Shown: positions 14,905-22,923, numbered from the stretch's first letter. The stretch is DNA of 27,023 nt from Flavicella sp964230805 (GCA_964230805.1 CAXRIA010000023.1:1-27023), one strand, 5' to 3'. A program made the numbers and translations. Notes: a model not told the origin generated them from the sequence alone.

Positions 14905-17361
14905 TTAAAGTTTTAGTTGCATCGTAAAATAATAGGAACGTGGATCTGAAGTAATTATTCCAGGTCCCGGATAACCTGTTGCTCTTCTTGTAAAATACGA
15001 TCGATTCAACAGATTGTTGATCCCTGCTTCCAATTTTATTTTTTTATAGGTGTACGCCAAAGAAAAATCTAAAATATCATAGGAGGGTATGGCTCCTTCT
15101 ACGGTGATCGTGTTTTCTGGATCATAGGGCGCATTGGTCACGTCTGTAAATTGCTCTGACAAATAGGTGTATTGCAAACTTCCCACAAAATTTTTGTAGC
15201 CAAACCCGACACCCGATTTCGTATTAACTAGCGGAATAAACTCTACTTTCTTCCCTTGCACGCCGTTGAATCGGGATTTTGTGTATTGCGAATCTGTAAT
15301 TGCCGTGTTTACAAAAACGTTCAGTTTATAGTCGCTATTCTTCTTCAAAAAAGTTTCTTTTAGGTTCCAATCCACCAAAGCCTCCAACCCGTAAACAACA
15401 GCCGTTCCAATATTATCGCGTACCCACCCCACTCGATCTTCAAAATTGGTACCAATTTTTCCATCGTATAGCATCCCGAAAACATTGGCATCATAAGAAA
15501 GAACATTGCGGTATTTTCCTCGAATTCCAATATCAGCTGTATAGCCCTTTTCGTCGGTGATATCTTCCGCTACGGTAAAAGAAGGGCTTATTGTTCGAAT
15601 ATCACTAAAGGTTACGGATCGGTAATTCTGCGACAAGTTTGCATAGGATTCAAAATAATTCGTAGGTTTAAAACTGGCACCGACCCCCACTAGAAATATG
15701 TTTCTCTCAAAACGGTTGTAGTCCTCTACATTCTTTCCCATATTATTATCTCGATACCATCCATCGGAAGTGGTCTTGATATATTCGTAACGAATTCCGG
15801 GAGTTATTGAGAAAAAATCCGATAACTTGAAAATATTTTCTGCAAAAACCGCTGTGTTGAAATTTGGGTATTCAAACGCTGATTGACTGCTGTAACTCGG
15901 GAAATCACGGGTGTAAAAATTAAAATCCGCATCAGCACCTTTGCTACCAGGTCCTTGCTGCGACGTATTATTTGCACTGTAAACCTTTGTGCCAATGAGA
16001 AGAACCGCATCTTTTGCTAGCAATTTATAGCGCGTTAGCCATCGAGATTCTGCTCCCCAATTTTTAAATTCTCCAACCATCAGATCTCGGGCATGAATAA
16101 AATTCCCATTACTATCTTGTTCATCAGGGTCTAAAAAAGGATTGGGGTCCCATTCAGGATCTTCGGTAATCATTCTAAAACCGAGTGATTTTCTACTGGC
16201 ATTCAACGCAAACAAATTCAAGCTAAAATCTGAATTTTCACTGAACTTGTGTTCAAACTTTAAAGCATACAAATTCCAATTCACTTCAAACCAATTTCTT
16301 GTTCTGTTACTCTGTCTTGGGTCCTCTAAAAACTGTGCATCTGATAGGCCACCCGACTGCTTTGCCAAATAATTGAGAAACGTTCCTTCAAAACTTAATT
16401 TCGTTTTTTCTGAAAACTGATAAGCCACATACCCGTAGAAATTTCGAGAATTGAAATTTGAATTTGCCCGGTATCCGTCCCCGTCTTTGTAATTAAAAAA
16501 TGTATAGTAGCTGAATTTTCCTTTGGTTCCACTCAAGCTGTTAAAACTTGTTTTCAAACCAAAAGACCCCACGGTATTTCTTGTAACAAACTCCAATTCT
16601 TTGTCTTTAACAGGTTCTTTCAATTTAAAATTGATTAATCCTCCAAATTGGGTTCCATACTGCAAAGAAGCTGCCCCTCGAATTACTTGAATTTCCGACA
16701 AAGATTCTGCAGTGGGTGTGTAATAGCTTTCAGGATATCCTAACACATCTGCACTAATGTCATAACCGTTCTGCCGCGTGTTAAAATTAGCCGTTCGGTT
16801 TGGATCCAATCCGCGACCTCCTACCGACAATTGCAAACCACCGTCTCCTACATCGTAAATATTCAACCCCACAACCTGTGACATCACCTGTCGGGCATTG
16901 TTCGCAGCTAAGTTCCCCACGACTTGATCTACTAAAACGACCTCTGTTTTTTTTCCGGCATAGATAGCAGTACCTTCTACATCTTTGAAACGTTTTAAAT
17001 TGAATGCTGTTTTTTTGTAGTTTTCAATGAAGACTTCGGAAAGTTCTTCAGACAATTTATTGAGTTGAACTGTAAAACTTGAGCCCCCATTTGTAGGTGT
17101 TAAAACACTTTCGTGAATCTCATAGTCATACGAAAAAACGATGATCGGCAAAGATTTGTTTTCTTTACTTTGAAAATTCAGAACTCCTTTTTCTGAAGTA
17201 ATTCCGATGTATTTTCCAGATTTCGAATACACTTGTGCATCTGACACGGCTTTTTCAGTGGTTGCATCAACAACTGATAAGTCAACATTTACTTCTTTCT
17301 GGGCGATCGCCTGAAAAAAGGAAAACTTAAACACAAAAAACAAGCATATTCTTGTTCGCAT
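14905..17361 (-). CDS. TonB-dependent outer membrane receptor, probable iron/siderophore or heme uptake
   Basis: 818 residues. The signal peptide ends near AIAQ (residue 21). Residues 24-110 form a carboxypeptidase-regulatory-like beta domain, residues about 125-235 the plug (QVMSQVVGLNIYDVGDGG, GGRGLDPNR, SEIQVIRGAASLQYGTQFGGLINF), and the remainder a beta-barrel that closes with SYYFTMQLKL. The plug and barrel resemble FecA-type receptors rather than SusC, and no SusD partner is present. Energised by TonB-ExbBD it would import a ferric chelate or a related ligand. Its place between imelysin and heme-binding genes supports iron or heme. The ligand is not shown. A hairpin with a T tract lies in the 79-base gap upstream. 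Confidence 0.9.
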   Translation of the reverse strand: MRTRICLFFVFKFSFFQAIAQKEVNVDLSVVDATTEKAVSDAQVYSKSGKYIGITSEKGVLNFQSKENKSLPIIVFSYDYEIHESVLTPTNGGSSFTVQLNKLSEELSEVFIENYKKTAFNLKRFKDVEGTAIYAGKKTEVVLVDQVVGNLAANNARQVMSQVVGLNIYDVGDGGLQLSVGGRGLDPNRTANFNTRQNGYDISADVLGYPESYYTPTAESLSEIQVIRGAASLQYGTQFGGLINFKLKEPVKDKELEFVTRNTVGSFGLKTSFNSLSGTKGKFSYYTFFNYKDGDGYRANSNFNSRNFYGYVAYQFSEKTKLSFEGTFLNYLAKQSGGLSDAQFLEDPRQSNRTRNWFEVNWNLYALKFEHKFSENSDFSLNLFALNASRKSLGFRMITEDPEWDPNPFLDPDEQDSNGNFIHARDLMVGEFKNWGAESRWLTRYKLLAKDAVLLIGTKVYSANNTSQQGPGSKGADADFNFYTRDFPSYSSQSAFEYPNFNTAVFAENIFKLSDFFSITPGIRYEYIKTTSDGWYRDNNMGKNVEDYNRFERNIFLVGVGASFKPTNYFESYANLSQNYRSVTFSDIRTISPSFTVAEDITDEKGYTADIGIRGKYRNVLSYDANVFGMLYDGKIGTNFEDRVGWVRDNIGTAVVYGLEALVDWNLKETFLKKNSDYKLNVFVNTAITDSQYTKSRFNGVQGKKVEFIPLVNTKSGVGFGYKNFVGSLQYTYLSEQFTDVTNAPYDPENTITVEGAIPSYDILDFSLAYTYKKIKLEAGINNLLNRSYFTRRATGYPGPGIITSDPRSYYFTMQLKL

Positions 17362-17382
17362 GGGGTTTCGCTATTTTAATAG

Positions 17383-17412
17383 AAAAAGCTCAATGTCAAA
17401 AAAACATGAGCT
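17383..17412 (-). terminator. Terminator-like hairpin between imelysin and TonB receptor genes
   Basis: On the minus strand AGCTCATGT pairs with ACATTGAGCT (one bulged base), with an 8-base T-rich loop, followed by TTTTTC. It may reduce read-through or protect the upstream message. Stability is moderate. Confidence 0.45.
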
Positions 17413-17440
17413 CATCTATGTATTGGTATTACTGTCTTAT

Positions 17441-18541
17441 TTAATCACCATCTGTATCATTAAAATCGGCTTTGATTTTTAATGCAGCAATCATATTGGT
17501 CTTCAATACCTCTACTACAGAATGCAAATCAGAACGCATGGCTATAAATGCATTTCTATCCGCAGAGATTTGATTGTAAAAATTTGATTCCAGTCCATTT
17601 GCCGTAGCCAGCGCCTTTTCCATTTTTTCTAAAATTACAGTACTTAAACTTCTGCCACCTGCTTCAATATTTAAATCTGTCAAATAGCTTTTTAAACCAG
17701 CACCTTCGGTATCTGAATTGAAATGCTTTCCACTAAAAAAATCTCTGGAGGCTTCAATGGCAGTGATCAATAATTCTTTGGAGATATCTTGTTTGTAAAA
17801 AGCTTCCACTGCTTCAGGAATCGGTGTATTGGTAAAATAACCCGCTGGATTGCCTATTTTGGTAACTCTGATACGTTTTTCAAAATTGTAAATAAAATCA
17901 TTGGTCAACTTATCCACAGATGCCGTTGCAGAAGAACACTCATTTTGTATGAAGACAGTTTTGTAACCACCTTTCCAATCGTTTAAAACATCTTGCCCCA
18001 TCTCTTCCAATCGATTCGAAACTGTGGTCAAATAAACACCGTAATTCGAATCATCGTAAACCGCAACAATTTCTGTGTCTGTCTCTCCCAATCCATTCAA
18101 CAAATAATCCAAAGCAGGAAATCCTTGTCTGTCAATTTGAGTGGACAACTTCAAATCATAAAATCCTGAAGAAATATTACTTTCCACACCCATGGCATCC
18201 AACGGAAAGGAGTTTGCATAGCTTCTCAATCGCAACTCTTCGGCCTCACCTATTTGAAACATCGCCACTTTTTGCCATGCCTTGTAGGCAGCGATCCAAG
18301 AAGTTCGTACTGTTTGCAGATGGTTTTCGCTCGGAGCACCGACAAAAGTAGCCACATCAAGATTCAATACATTTACCTTGTCGACATAATTTTCATAGGA
18401 AGGAATGATGATATTCTCTGCCCAATTGGTTAACATTGCCCCTCTGTCGAAATCATCCGTTGTACACATGTCTTCTGCATCTGACTTACAGGAGACAATC
18501 CCCAGCGAAAACAAAAGGATCAGAAAGCTCTTTTTTACCAT
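17441..18541 (-). CDS. Imelysin-like (IrpA/M75-type) lipoprotein
   Basis: 366 residues from the ATG at 18541, chosen because it gives a clean lipoprotein signal (MVKKSFLILLFSLGIVSC, Cys18). In-frame ATGs at 18553 and 18568 are alternatives. The mature part is helical and of imelysin type, with SWIAAYKAWQKVAMFQIGE near residue 81 and DRQGFPALDYLLNG near 137. The classical GxHxxE motif of the family is GFPALD (140-145) here, so the His is a Pro. Imelysins are iron-regulated periplasmic or surface proteins thought to bind iron or heme; no peptidase activity is secure. It sits between the DUF4856 lipoprotein and the TonB receptor. Two Cys-following acidic residues (CKSDAED) would fit surface export. 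Confidence 0.87.
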   Translation of the reverse strand: MVKKSFLILLFSLGIVSCKSDAEDMCTTDDFDRGAMLTNWAENIIIPSYENYVDKVNVLNLDVATFVGAPSENHLQTVRTSWIAAYKAWQKVAMFQIGEAEELRLRSYANSFPLDAMGVESNISSGFYDLKLSTQIDRQGFPALDYLLNGLGETDTEIVAVYDDSNYGVYLTTVSNRLEEMGQDVLNDWKGGYKTVFIQNECSSATASVDKLTNDFIYNFEKRIRVTKIGNPAGYFTNTPIPEAVEAFYKQDISKELLITAIEASRDFFSGKHFNSDTEGAGLKSYLTDLNIEAGGRSLSTVILEKMEKALATANGLESNFYNQISADRNAFIAMRSDLHSVVEVLKTNMIAALKIKADFNDTDGD

Positions 18542-18576
18542 GTTGATGTCCATTTTTATAATTTGCAAAATTAATC

Positions 18577-18616
18577 AAAAGTATTCGAGTAAATTTCAAT
18601 CTACTCAAATACTTTT
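18577..18616. repeat. Stem-loop between DUF4856 and imelysin genes
   Basis: AAAAGTATT then GAGTA (18577-18591) pairs with TACTC then AATACTTTT (18602-18616): 14 pairs with one internal C/A mismatch and a 10-base loop. On minus the 3' arm ends in TTTT and is followed by an AT-rich stretch, so weak termination or message processing between the two genes is possible. Confidence 0.45.
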
Positions 18617-18626
18617 TCCTTTTTTT

Positions 18627-19856
18627 TTATTCCGCAGCTTGCGCTGTTGTAAAATCAAATCGGGCAGAAATCTGATCGGATAATTCATCCAATACGACCC
18701 CATCTGCCAGATCCCAAAATCCATTTCCAGTTTCCAATTTATCAATCATTGCATTTACTTCGTCAAAAGTAAAATACGGTGCATCTGTTTCCGGATTTCT
18801 CGTAAACTGAAGACTGTAAATAAATCCATAACCTTCAGACAAACCATGAAGTCCTGAAGCATAGGCCTCAGCGGCCAAATCTCTCTTACCTGCTTGAAGG
18901 TAACGTACTGCACGCACCCCAATTACTTTTGAAATTTGGTATTGCAAAACCTCAATAGCATCTTGCAAAACGTCATATTCTTTGGCAACTACGGCCGCTC
19001 GACCGAGTTTAAACGCTTTAAAAATTTGATCTTGGATTCCTGAAAAATCAGTATCCCCATTTACTTTGGCAATGTATTTGAATAAAAATTTATCTCCTTC
19101 TGTCGTAACAGGACTTTCTCCATCAACGCTTGCATCACCATATACATACCCATAGGCTTCGTCAAAATGATGCTCGTATTTTGTGTAGTTTTTTCCAGAT
19201 TCCAAAGTTTCCGAAGTATTGCTATCAATATAATCTTGATTTGAAACCCGGTTATTTCCTAAATAATTGTTAAGCACTTGATCCACGATCAAAGCTCCAA
19301 TCAAACCTTTGTTAAAAGCTTGGTCGTACTCTAATCCCTTGGCATTTACGAAACGAGAACCTACGAAACCTGCTACACCTGGCGCTGCTTCTATTTCACT
19401 ATTTGGAACTACTTCTGTTACCTGTTTTTCCAAAAAACCAGACATCACCTGTTGAATGGCCTCTTTTGCAACCGCATCACTTCCAAAAAGGTCGTCCGAA
19501 GCCGCTACTTTACTTTTCACGCTTTTGGAAGATTCATTCAGTTCCATAGTCGAAAAATCATCTGCACCTGCTACGTGGGCGAAGGCCGCTTCAATTTCTT
19601 CCGCGGTTTTTCCAGAATCTACTTTGAGATAGCCTAAAATTTCTTTGGCCATCGCCAAACGAGTTGTTTGCCCTCCATAGCTTACTGTAGAGGCCTCATT
19701 TCTCTCGAAAATATAGGTTGACGGTACCTGGAACGCTACTTCAATGTCATTTACATCTTCCACAAAAGTGCTCTCTATTTTATCATCATCATTACATGAC
19801 ATCAAAGTTGTTACCATAGCAAATAACAAACTCGCATTTTTTACATTTTTTTTCAT
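18627..19856 (-). CDS. DUF4856-domain lipoprotein
   Basis: 409 residues from the ATG at 19856, selected because MKKNVKNASLLFAMVTTLMSC is a lipoprotein signal with lipobox Cys21. The open frame continues 27 codons upstream through the promoter and is not likely translated. CNDDD after the lipobox is acidic, like the surface-export signals of flavobacterial lipoproteins. The mature part matches DUF4856: VPSTYIFERN and STVSYGGQTTRL, FVNAKGLEYDQAFNKGLIGAL, KYEHHFDEAYGYVYG, and WDLADGV near the end. The function is unknown. The family is regularly found beside imelysins, as here, so a part in iron handling at the cell surface is inferred. First gene of the operon, behind a strong promoter and palindrome. 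Confidence 0.87.
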   Translation of the reverse strand: MKKNVKNASLLFAMVTTLMSCNDDDKIESTFVEDVNDIEVAFQVPSTYIFERNEASTVSYGGQTTRLAMAKEILGYLKVDSGKTAEEIEAAFAHVAGADDFSTMELNESSKSVKSKVAASDDLFGSDAVAKEAIQQVMSGFLEKQVTEVVPNSEIEAAPGVAGFVGSRFVNAKGLEYDQAFNKGLIGALIVDQVLNNYLGNNRVSNQDYIDSNTSETLESGKNYTKYEHHFDEAYGYVYGDASVDGESPVTTEGDKFLFKYIAKVNGDTDFSGIQDQIFKAFKLGRAAVVAKEYDVLQDAIEVLQYQISKVIGVRAVRYLQAGKRDLAAEAYASGLHGLSEGYGFIYSLQFTRNPETDAPYFTFDEVNAMIDKLETGNGFWDLADGVVLDELSDQISARFDFTTAQAAE

Positions 19857-19869
19857 AATTAATTTATTC

Positions 19870-19892
19870 TTATTTAGATTGTTTAAAAATAG
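19870..19892. promoter_or_regulatory. Degenerate extra copy of the palindrome in the DUF4856 leader
   Basis: TTATTTAGATT, one base, TTTAAAAATAG: 10/11 and 7/11 matches to the arms TTATTTAGAAT and ATTCTAAATAA. It lies between the -7 element and the start codon, so it could bind the same regulator more weakly. Confidence 0.3.
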
Positions 19893-19907
19893 TGTGTTTT
19901 GATGCCG

Positions 19908-19938
19908 CAAAGATAGGCAACAATCTTTGTTAAACAAA
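19908..19938 (-). promoter_or_regulatory. Promoter of the DUF4856-imelysin-TonB receptor operon
   Basis: Minus strand: TTTG (19938-19935), exactly 19 bases, then TATCTTTG (19915-19908). Both elements and the spacing are ideal for the Bacteroidota primary sigma factor. The start codon is 52 bases past the -7 element. Confidence 0.8.
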
Positions 19939-19939
19939 C

Positions 19940-19962
19940 TTATTTAGAATAATTTTAAATAA
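19940..19962. promoter_or_regulatory. 23-bp AT-rich palindromic operator of the imelysin operon
   Basis: Plus strand arms TTATTTAGAAT and ATTTTAAATAA flank one central A; the arms are inverse repeats with a single mismatch (10 of 11 pairs). It starts one base upstream of the -33 TTTG. Form and setting suit a Fur- or DtxR-like iron regulator; which protein binds is inference. Confidence 0.55.
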
Positions 19963-19976
19963 AAGTGCAATTTTTT

Positions 19977-20840
19977 TTAGACTCCTTCAAAAACCCGCAG
20001 CGCAGCATTGTATGCGCTCTCAAAAACCATGGGGTTTAGGTTGTTTTGAATGCCATTGGTGGTAAAATAAGTGAGTAATTTCTCTGTCGGCATGTTCCCT
20101 GTCAATTCATCCTTTGCCATGGGGCAACCCCCATATCCCTTAATTGCACCATCAAAACGCTTACAACCAGCATTAAATGCTGCTTCAATTTTTGAAATGG
20201 CCGTAGTATACGATGTGTGTAAATGCGCACCAAATTCAATATGAGCATATTGAGGGATTAAATTTGAAAAGAGGTATTGAATGGACTCGGGGGTGGCACA
20301 TCCGATAGTATCTGACAGAGAAAGGGTTTTGACCCCCATTTTTACAAGCCGCTCCGTCCACTTCCCTACAATGTCTACATTCCAAGGATCTCCATAGGGA
20401 TTCCCGAATCCCATAGACATATAGGTCACAATTTCTTTATTGCTGCGAATCCCCATATTTAAAATTCCATCCAATACTTTTACAGATTGGGAAATTGTTT
20501 TATGTGTATTTCGCATTTGAAAATTTTCGGAAATAGAAAAAGGGAAGCCTAGACAGTCAATTTCTTCGAACGCACTCGCTTCTCTAGCACCTCTCTCATT
20601 GGCTACAATCGCCAATAATTTACTGTTCGTTTCTGATAAATCTAACATGGAAAGCACCTCAGCTGTGTCTTTCATTTGCGGAATTGCTTTGGGAGCCACA
20701 AAGCTACCAAAATCAATCGTGTCAAATCCCACGCGAAGTAACGCGTTGATATAAGATGCTTTTGCCTGTGTAGGGACAAAATTTTTGACACCTTGCAACG
20801 CATCTCGAGGACATTCAATGATTTTAACCGCTGATTTCAT
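19977..20840 (-). CDS. mvaB: Hydroxymethylglutaryl-CoA lyase-family protein
   Basis: 287 residues forming an HMGL-like TIM barrel. VKIIECPRDALQG near residue 5 holds the catalytic R12-D13 pair. GAHLHTSYTTA has the metal-binding His-x-His. KGYGGCPMAKDELTGN (about 229-245) has the catalytic loop Cys and the Asn ligand. HMG-CoA lyase cleaves HMG-CoA into acetoacetate and acetyl-CoA at the end of leucine breakdown. No leucine catabolism gene adjoins it, so a related lyase reaction remains possible. A -7-like TATCTTAG lies at 20899-20906. It ends 120 bases before the DUF4856 start, and no obvious terminator separates them. Confidence 0.87.
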   Translation of the reverse strand: MKSAVKIIECPRDALQGVKNFVPTQAKASYINALLRVGFDTIDFGSFVAPKAIPQMKDTAEVLSMLDLSETNSKLLAIVANERGAREASAFEEIDCLGFPFSISENFQMRNTHKTISQSVKVLDGILNMGIRSNKEIVTYMSMGFGNPYGDPWNVDIVGKWTERLVKMGVKTLSLSDTIGCATPESIQYLFSNLIPQYAHIEFGAHLHTSYTTAISKIEAAFNAGCKRFDGAIKGYGGCPMAKDELTGNMPTEKLLTYFTTNGIQNNLNPMVFESAYNAALRVFEGV

Positions 20841-20906
20841 GGATTCTAAGATTGCCTAGGATCATTATTATTTGGAAAACAACGACCTTCTCTCAGTGCT
20901 AAGATA

Positions 20907-21938
20907 CTATTTCTTTAAAAGTGCCTTGTTAATTTCTTTAATCAAGGAGGGACCTTCGTAAATAAAACCTGTGTATATCTGTACCAAATCAGCGCCAGCA
21001 GCAATTTTTTCCAAAGCATCAGCTGCAGAATGAATCCCTCCCACGCCGATAATAGGAAAGGATTTGTTGGATTTATCGGCCAAATATTTAATGGTAGCCG
21101 TACTTTTTTCTCGAATGGGTTTTCCGCTCAACCCCCCATTTCCAATTTTTTCCAATTGTTCTTCTGAAGCTTTCAATCCTTTTCGATCTACGGAAGTATT
21201 GGAGGCAATCACTCCGTCGATATTTGTTTCAGCCACCAGATCAACAATTTCATCCAATTGTTGATTGTTTAAATCTGGCGCTATTTTCAACAAAATCGGC
21301 TTCTGAATTTTTTCTTTTTTATTCAATTGCTGTACCGATGTAATCAATTCTATCAAATAATCTTTGTCCTGTAATTTTGCATGACTCCCCACGTTCGGAC
21401 AACTCACATTCAAAACAAAATAGTCGACATAAGGATACAAGGCTTCAAATACTTCACAATAATCTTGTGTGTATTGTTCCGGAGAAATCCCTGTATTCTT
21501 ACCAATATTCCCTCCGATAATAATTTTTCCTTTGTTCCTTTTTAGGTTTTCAATGGCCGCGGAAACACCATCGTTATTGAACCCCATGCGATTGATAATT
21601 CCTTGATCGTCTTTCAATCGAAACAAACGTTTTTTGGGGTTTCCAACCTGTCCTTTCGGAGTTACTGTTCCAATTTCAATAAATCCAAAACCAAAATTAG
21701 CAAGCTCGTTGTAAAGCACAGCGTTTTTATCAAAACCTGCTGCCAATCCTACAGGGTTGCTAAATTTTAAACCAAATACTTCTCTTTCTAATCGCACATC
21801 ATTGACTTTGAAAAAAACGCGAATCAAAGCAGAAACACCAGGGATTTTATGAATGAAACGAATGGCTGAAAAAGTAAAATAGTGTACTTTTTCGGGGTCG
21901 AATTGAAAAAGTATTGGACGTATGAGTAATTTGTACAT
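20907..21938 (-). CDS. pyrD: Dihydroorotate dehydrogenase, class 2-like (quinone type) with Cys at the base position
   Basis: 343 residues. The amphipathic helical N-terminus (residues 1-45), GTVTPKGQVGNPKKRLFRL (about 90-108) and NRMGFNNDG near 117 are class 2 traits, pointing to an inner-membrane-associated enzyme that passes electrons to quinone. FMN phosphate-binding GVGGI and IYTGFIYEGP lie near the C-terminus. The catalytic segment is LNVSCPN (N177, S179, C180). Class 2 enzymes normally have Ser at the last of these positions, while class 1 have Cys. It makes orotate in pyrimidine synthesis. It lies downstream of the cold-shock gene (121-base gap) and 67 bases upstream of the HMG-CoA lyase gene, same strand. 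Confidence 0.94.
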   Translation of the reverse strand: MYKLLIRPILFQFDPEKVHYFTFSAIRFIHKIPGVSALIRVFFKVNDVRLEREVFGLKFSNPVGLAAGFDKNAVLYNELANFGFGFIEIGTVTPKGQVGNPKKRLFRLKDDQGIINRMGFNNDGVSAAIENLKRNKGKIIIGGNIGKNTGISPEQYTQDYCEVFEALYPYVDYFVLNVSCPNVGSHAKLQDKDYLIELITSVQQLNKKEKIQKPILLKIAPDLNNQQLDEIVDLVAETNIDGVIASNTSVDRKGLKASEEQLEKIGNGGLSGKPIREKSTATIKYLADKSNKSFPIIGVGGIHSAADALEKIAAGADLVQIYTGFIYEGPSLIKEINKALLKK

Positions 21939-22059
21939 TTAAATTTGTTCGTTTGTAAAACGCTACGAATTTACAAAAAAGGATTTGTTTCCGTCATCAT
22001 TCGCTGTCCTTTTAAGGAAAGACAATTGAGTATAACTTCTAAAATAGGGATAAAAAAAA

Positions 22060-22506
22060 TTAGATTTTTTTCACTTTCACGGCGTTCATTCCTTTCATTC
22101 CTTTTTCTAATTCAAAACAAACCTTGTCATTTTCTGAGATCAAATCAATCAAACCCGTAGAGTGCACAAAATATTTTTCGCTTGAATTTGAATCATTGAT
22201 AAACCCAAAACCTTTTGAAGTATTGAAAAAAGCCACTGTTCCTTCATGGACTGGATCTACCTCTTCCACTATTTTTTTTGGAATTCCAATTTCGATGCTT
22301 TCCGCATCAATCTCTAACTTTTCAGCAGGATCCGGTGGTGTATCTGTCAAATTTCCATAGGCATCTACGTAAGCAATCATGTTTTCCAAACCTCCACCTT
22401 TGGAATTCGCTTTGCGCTCCTCCTTTTTCTTCATTTTTAATTCGCGCTTTTTCAAACGTTTTTTTTCTTTCTCTTTTTTGTTGAAGCTTTGTTCTGATCT
22501 TGCCAT
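22060..22506 (-). CDS. Cold-shock-domain protein with long lysine-rich N-terminus
   Basis: 148 residues. Residues 1-40 are almost entirely Lys, Arg and Glu (KKEKEKKRLKKRELKMKKK). Residues 40-85 are a linker with YVDAYGNLTDTPPDP. Residues about 86-148 are a cold-shock OB fold with both RNA-binding motifs, RNP1 KGFGFI and RNP2 KYFVHST. It probably binds single-stranded RNA or DNA in the cytosol, with the basic tail strengthening binding. This fusion is common in Flavobacteriia. A -7 element (TATCTTTG, 22538-22545) gives a short leader of about 30 bases, unlike the long cspA leader of E. coli. Confidence 0.88.
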   Translation of the reverse strand: MARSEQSFNKKEKEKKRLKKRELKMKKKEERKANSKGGGLENMIAYVDAYGNLTDTPPDPAEKLEIDAESIEIGIPKKIVEEVDPVHEGTVAFFNTSKGFGFINDSNSSEKYFVHSTGLIDLISENDKVCFELEKGMKGMNAVKVKKI

Positions 22507-22537
22507 TTCGTAGATTTATTTGCCTAATTTTTTTTAT

Positions 22538-22545
22538 CAAAGATA
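22538..22545 (-). promoter_or_regulatory. -7 element of the cold-shock gene
   Basis: The minus strand reads TATCTTTG, 31 bases before the start codon at 22506. The -33 position lacks TTTG. The rest of the 237-base gap up to 22743 shows no gene. Confidence 0.5.
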
Positions 22546-22743
22546 ACCTTTAATTTACAAGTAACTTTGAAAAAGCGAGTATTATTTTCTAGTAGATAAG
22601 GCATCTCTTTCTGCATCTCATATTTTGGTCCAAATGCAACAAATACATTTCCCTCCAATCTCAGCTGCTGTATTTGTATATTTCACAACAAAAAAGACAC
22701 TTCAAACGCGCTCAGAAAATCAAGATTATTCCCGGATACAATT

Positions 22744-22923
22744 TTATGGAGCCTCCTTTTTTTTATCCCTCTTTTTTTGTTGGGCATGATGCCTTTTCAC
22801 AAGTGCTTTTATCCGTGCCTCATGTGCTATTTTTTCAGCGCGTTTCTTGTTTGCTTTTCGGGCCATAAGCTTGCTATGCTTGGCTTTGTTTTTTGTGTTC
22901 TTTTCTTTTCCTTTTTTAGACAT
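22744..22923 (-). CDS. Small lysine-rich protein of unknown function
   Basis: 59 residues from the ATG at 22923, starting MSKKGKEKNTKNKAKHSKLM and ending QQKKRDKKKEAP. About half the residues are Lys, Arg or His, with Ala-rich helical parts (RAEKIAHEARIKALVKRH) and no membrane segment or Cys. The open frame continues upstream through the tRNA-His terminator and gene to 23046, but that part cannot be coding, so the start here is the first Met after the terminator. It may bind nucleic acid or the ribosome, which is a guess from charge alone. I do not recognise a named family. Confidence 0.6.
   Translation of the reverse strand: MSKKGKEKNTKNKAKHSKLMARKANKKRAEKIAHEARIKALVKRHHAQQKKRDKKKEAP

Noticed and set aside
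19857..19937. 27-codon extension of the DUF4856 protein
   Set aside because: It starts within the promoter region, upstream of the likely transcription start, and would block the lipoprotein signal.
22741..22756. Palindrome GGAG-C-CTCC followed by T as a terminator of the small basic gene
   Set aside because: The loop would be one base and the arms overlap the last codons and the stop, so no stable hairpin forms; on minus the T tract is on the wrong side.
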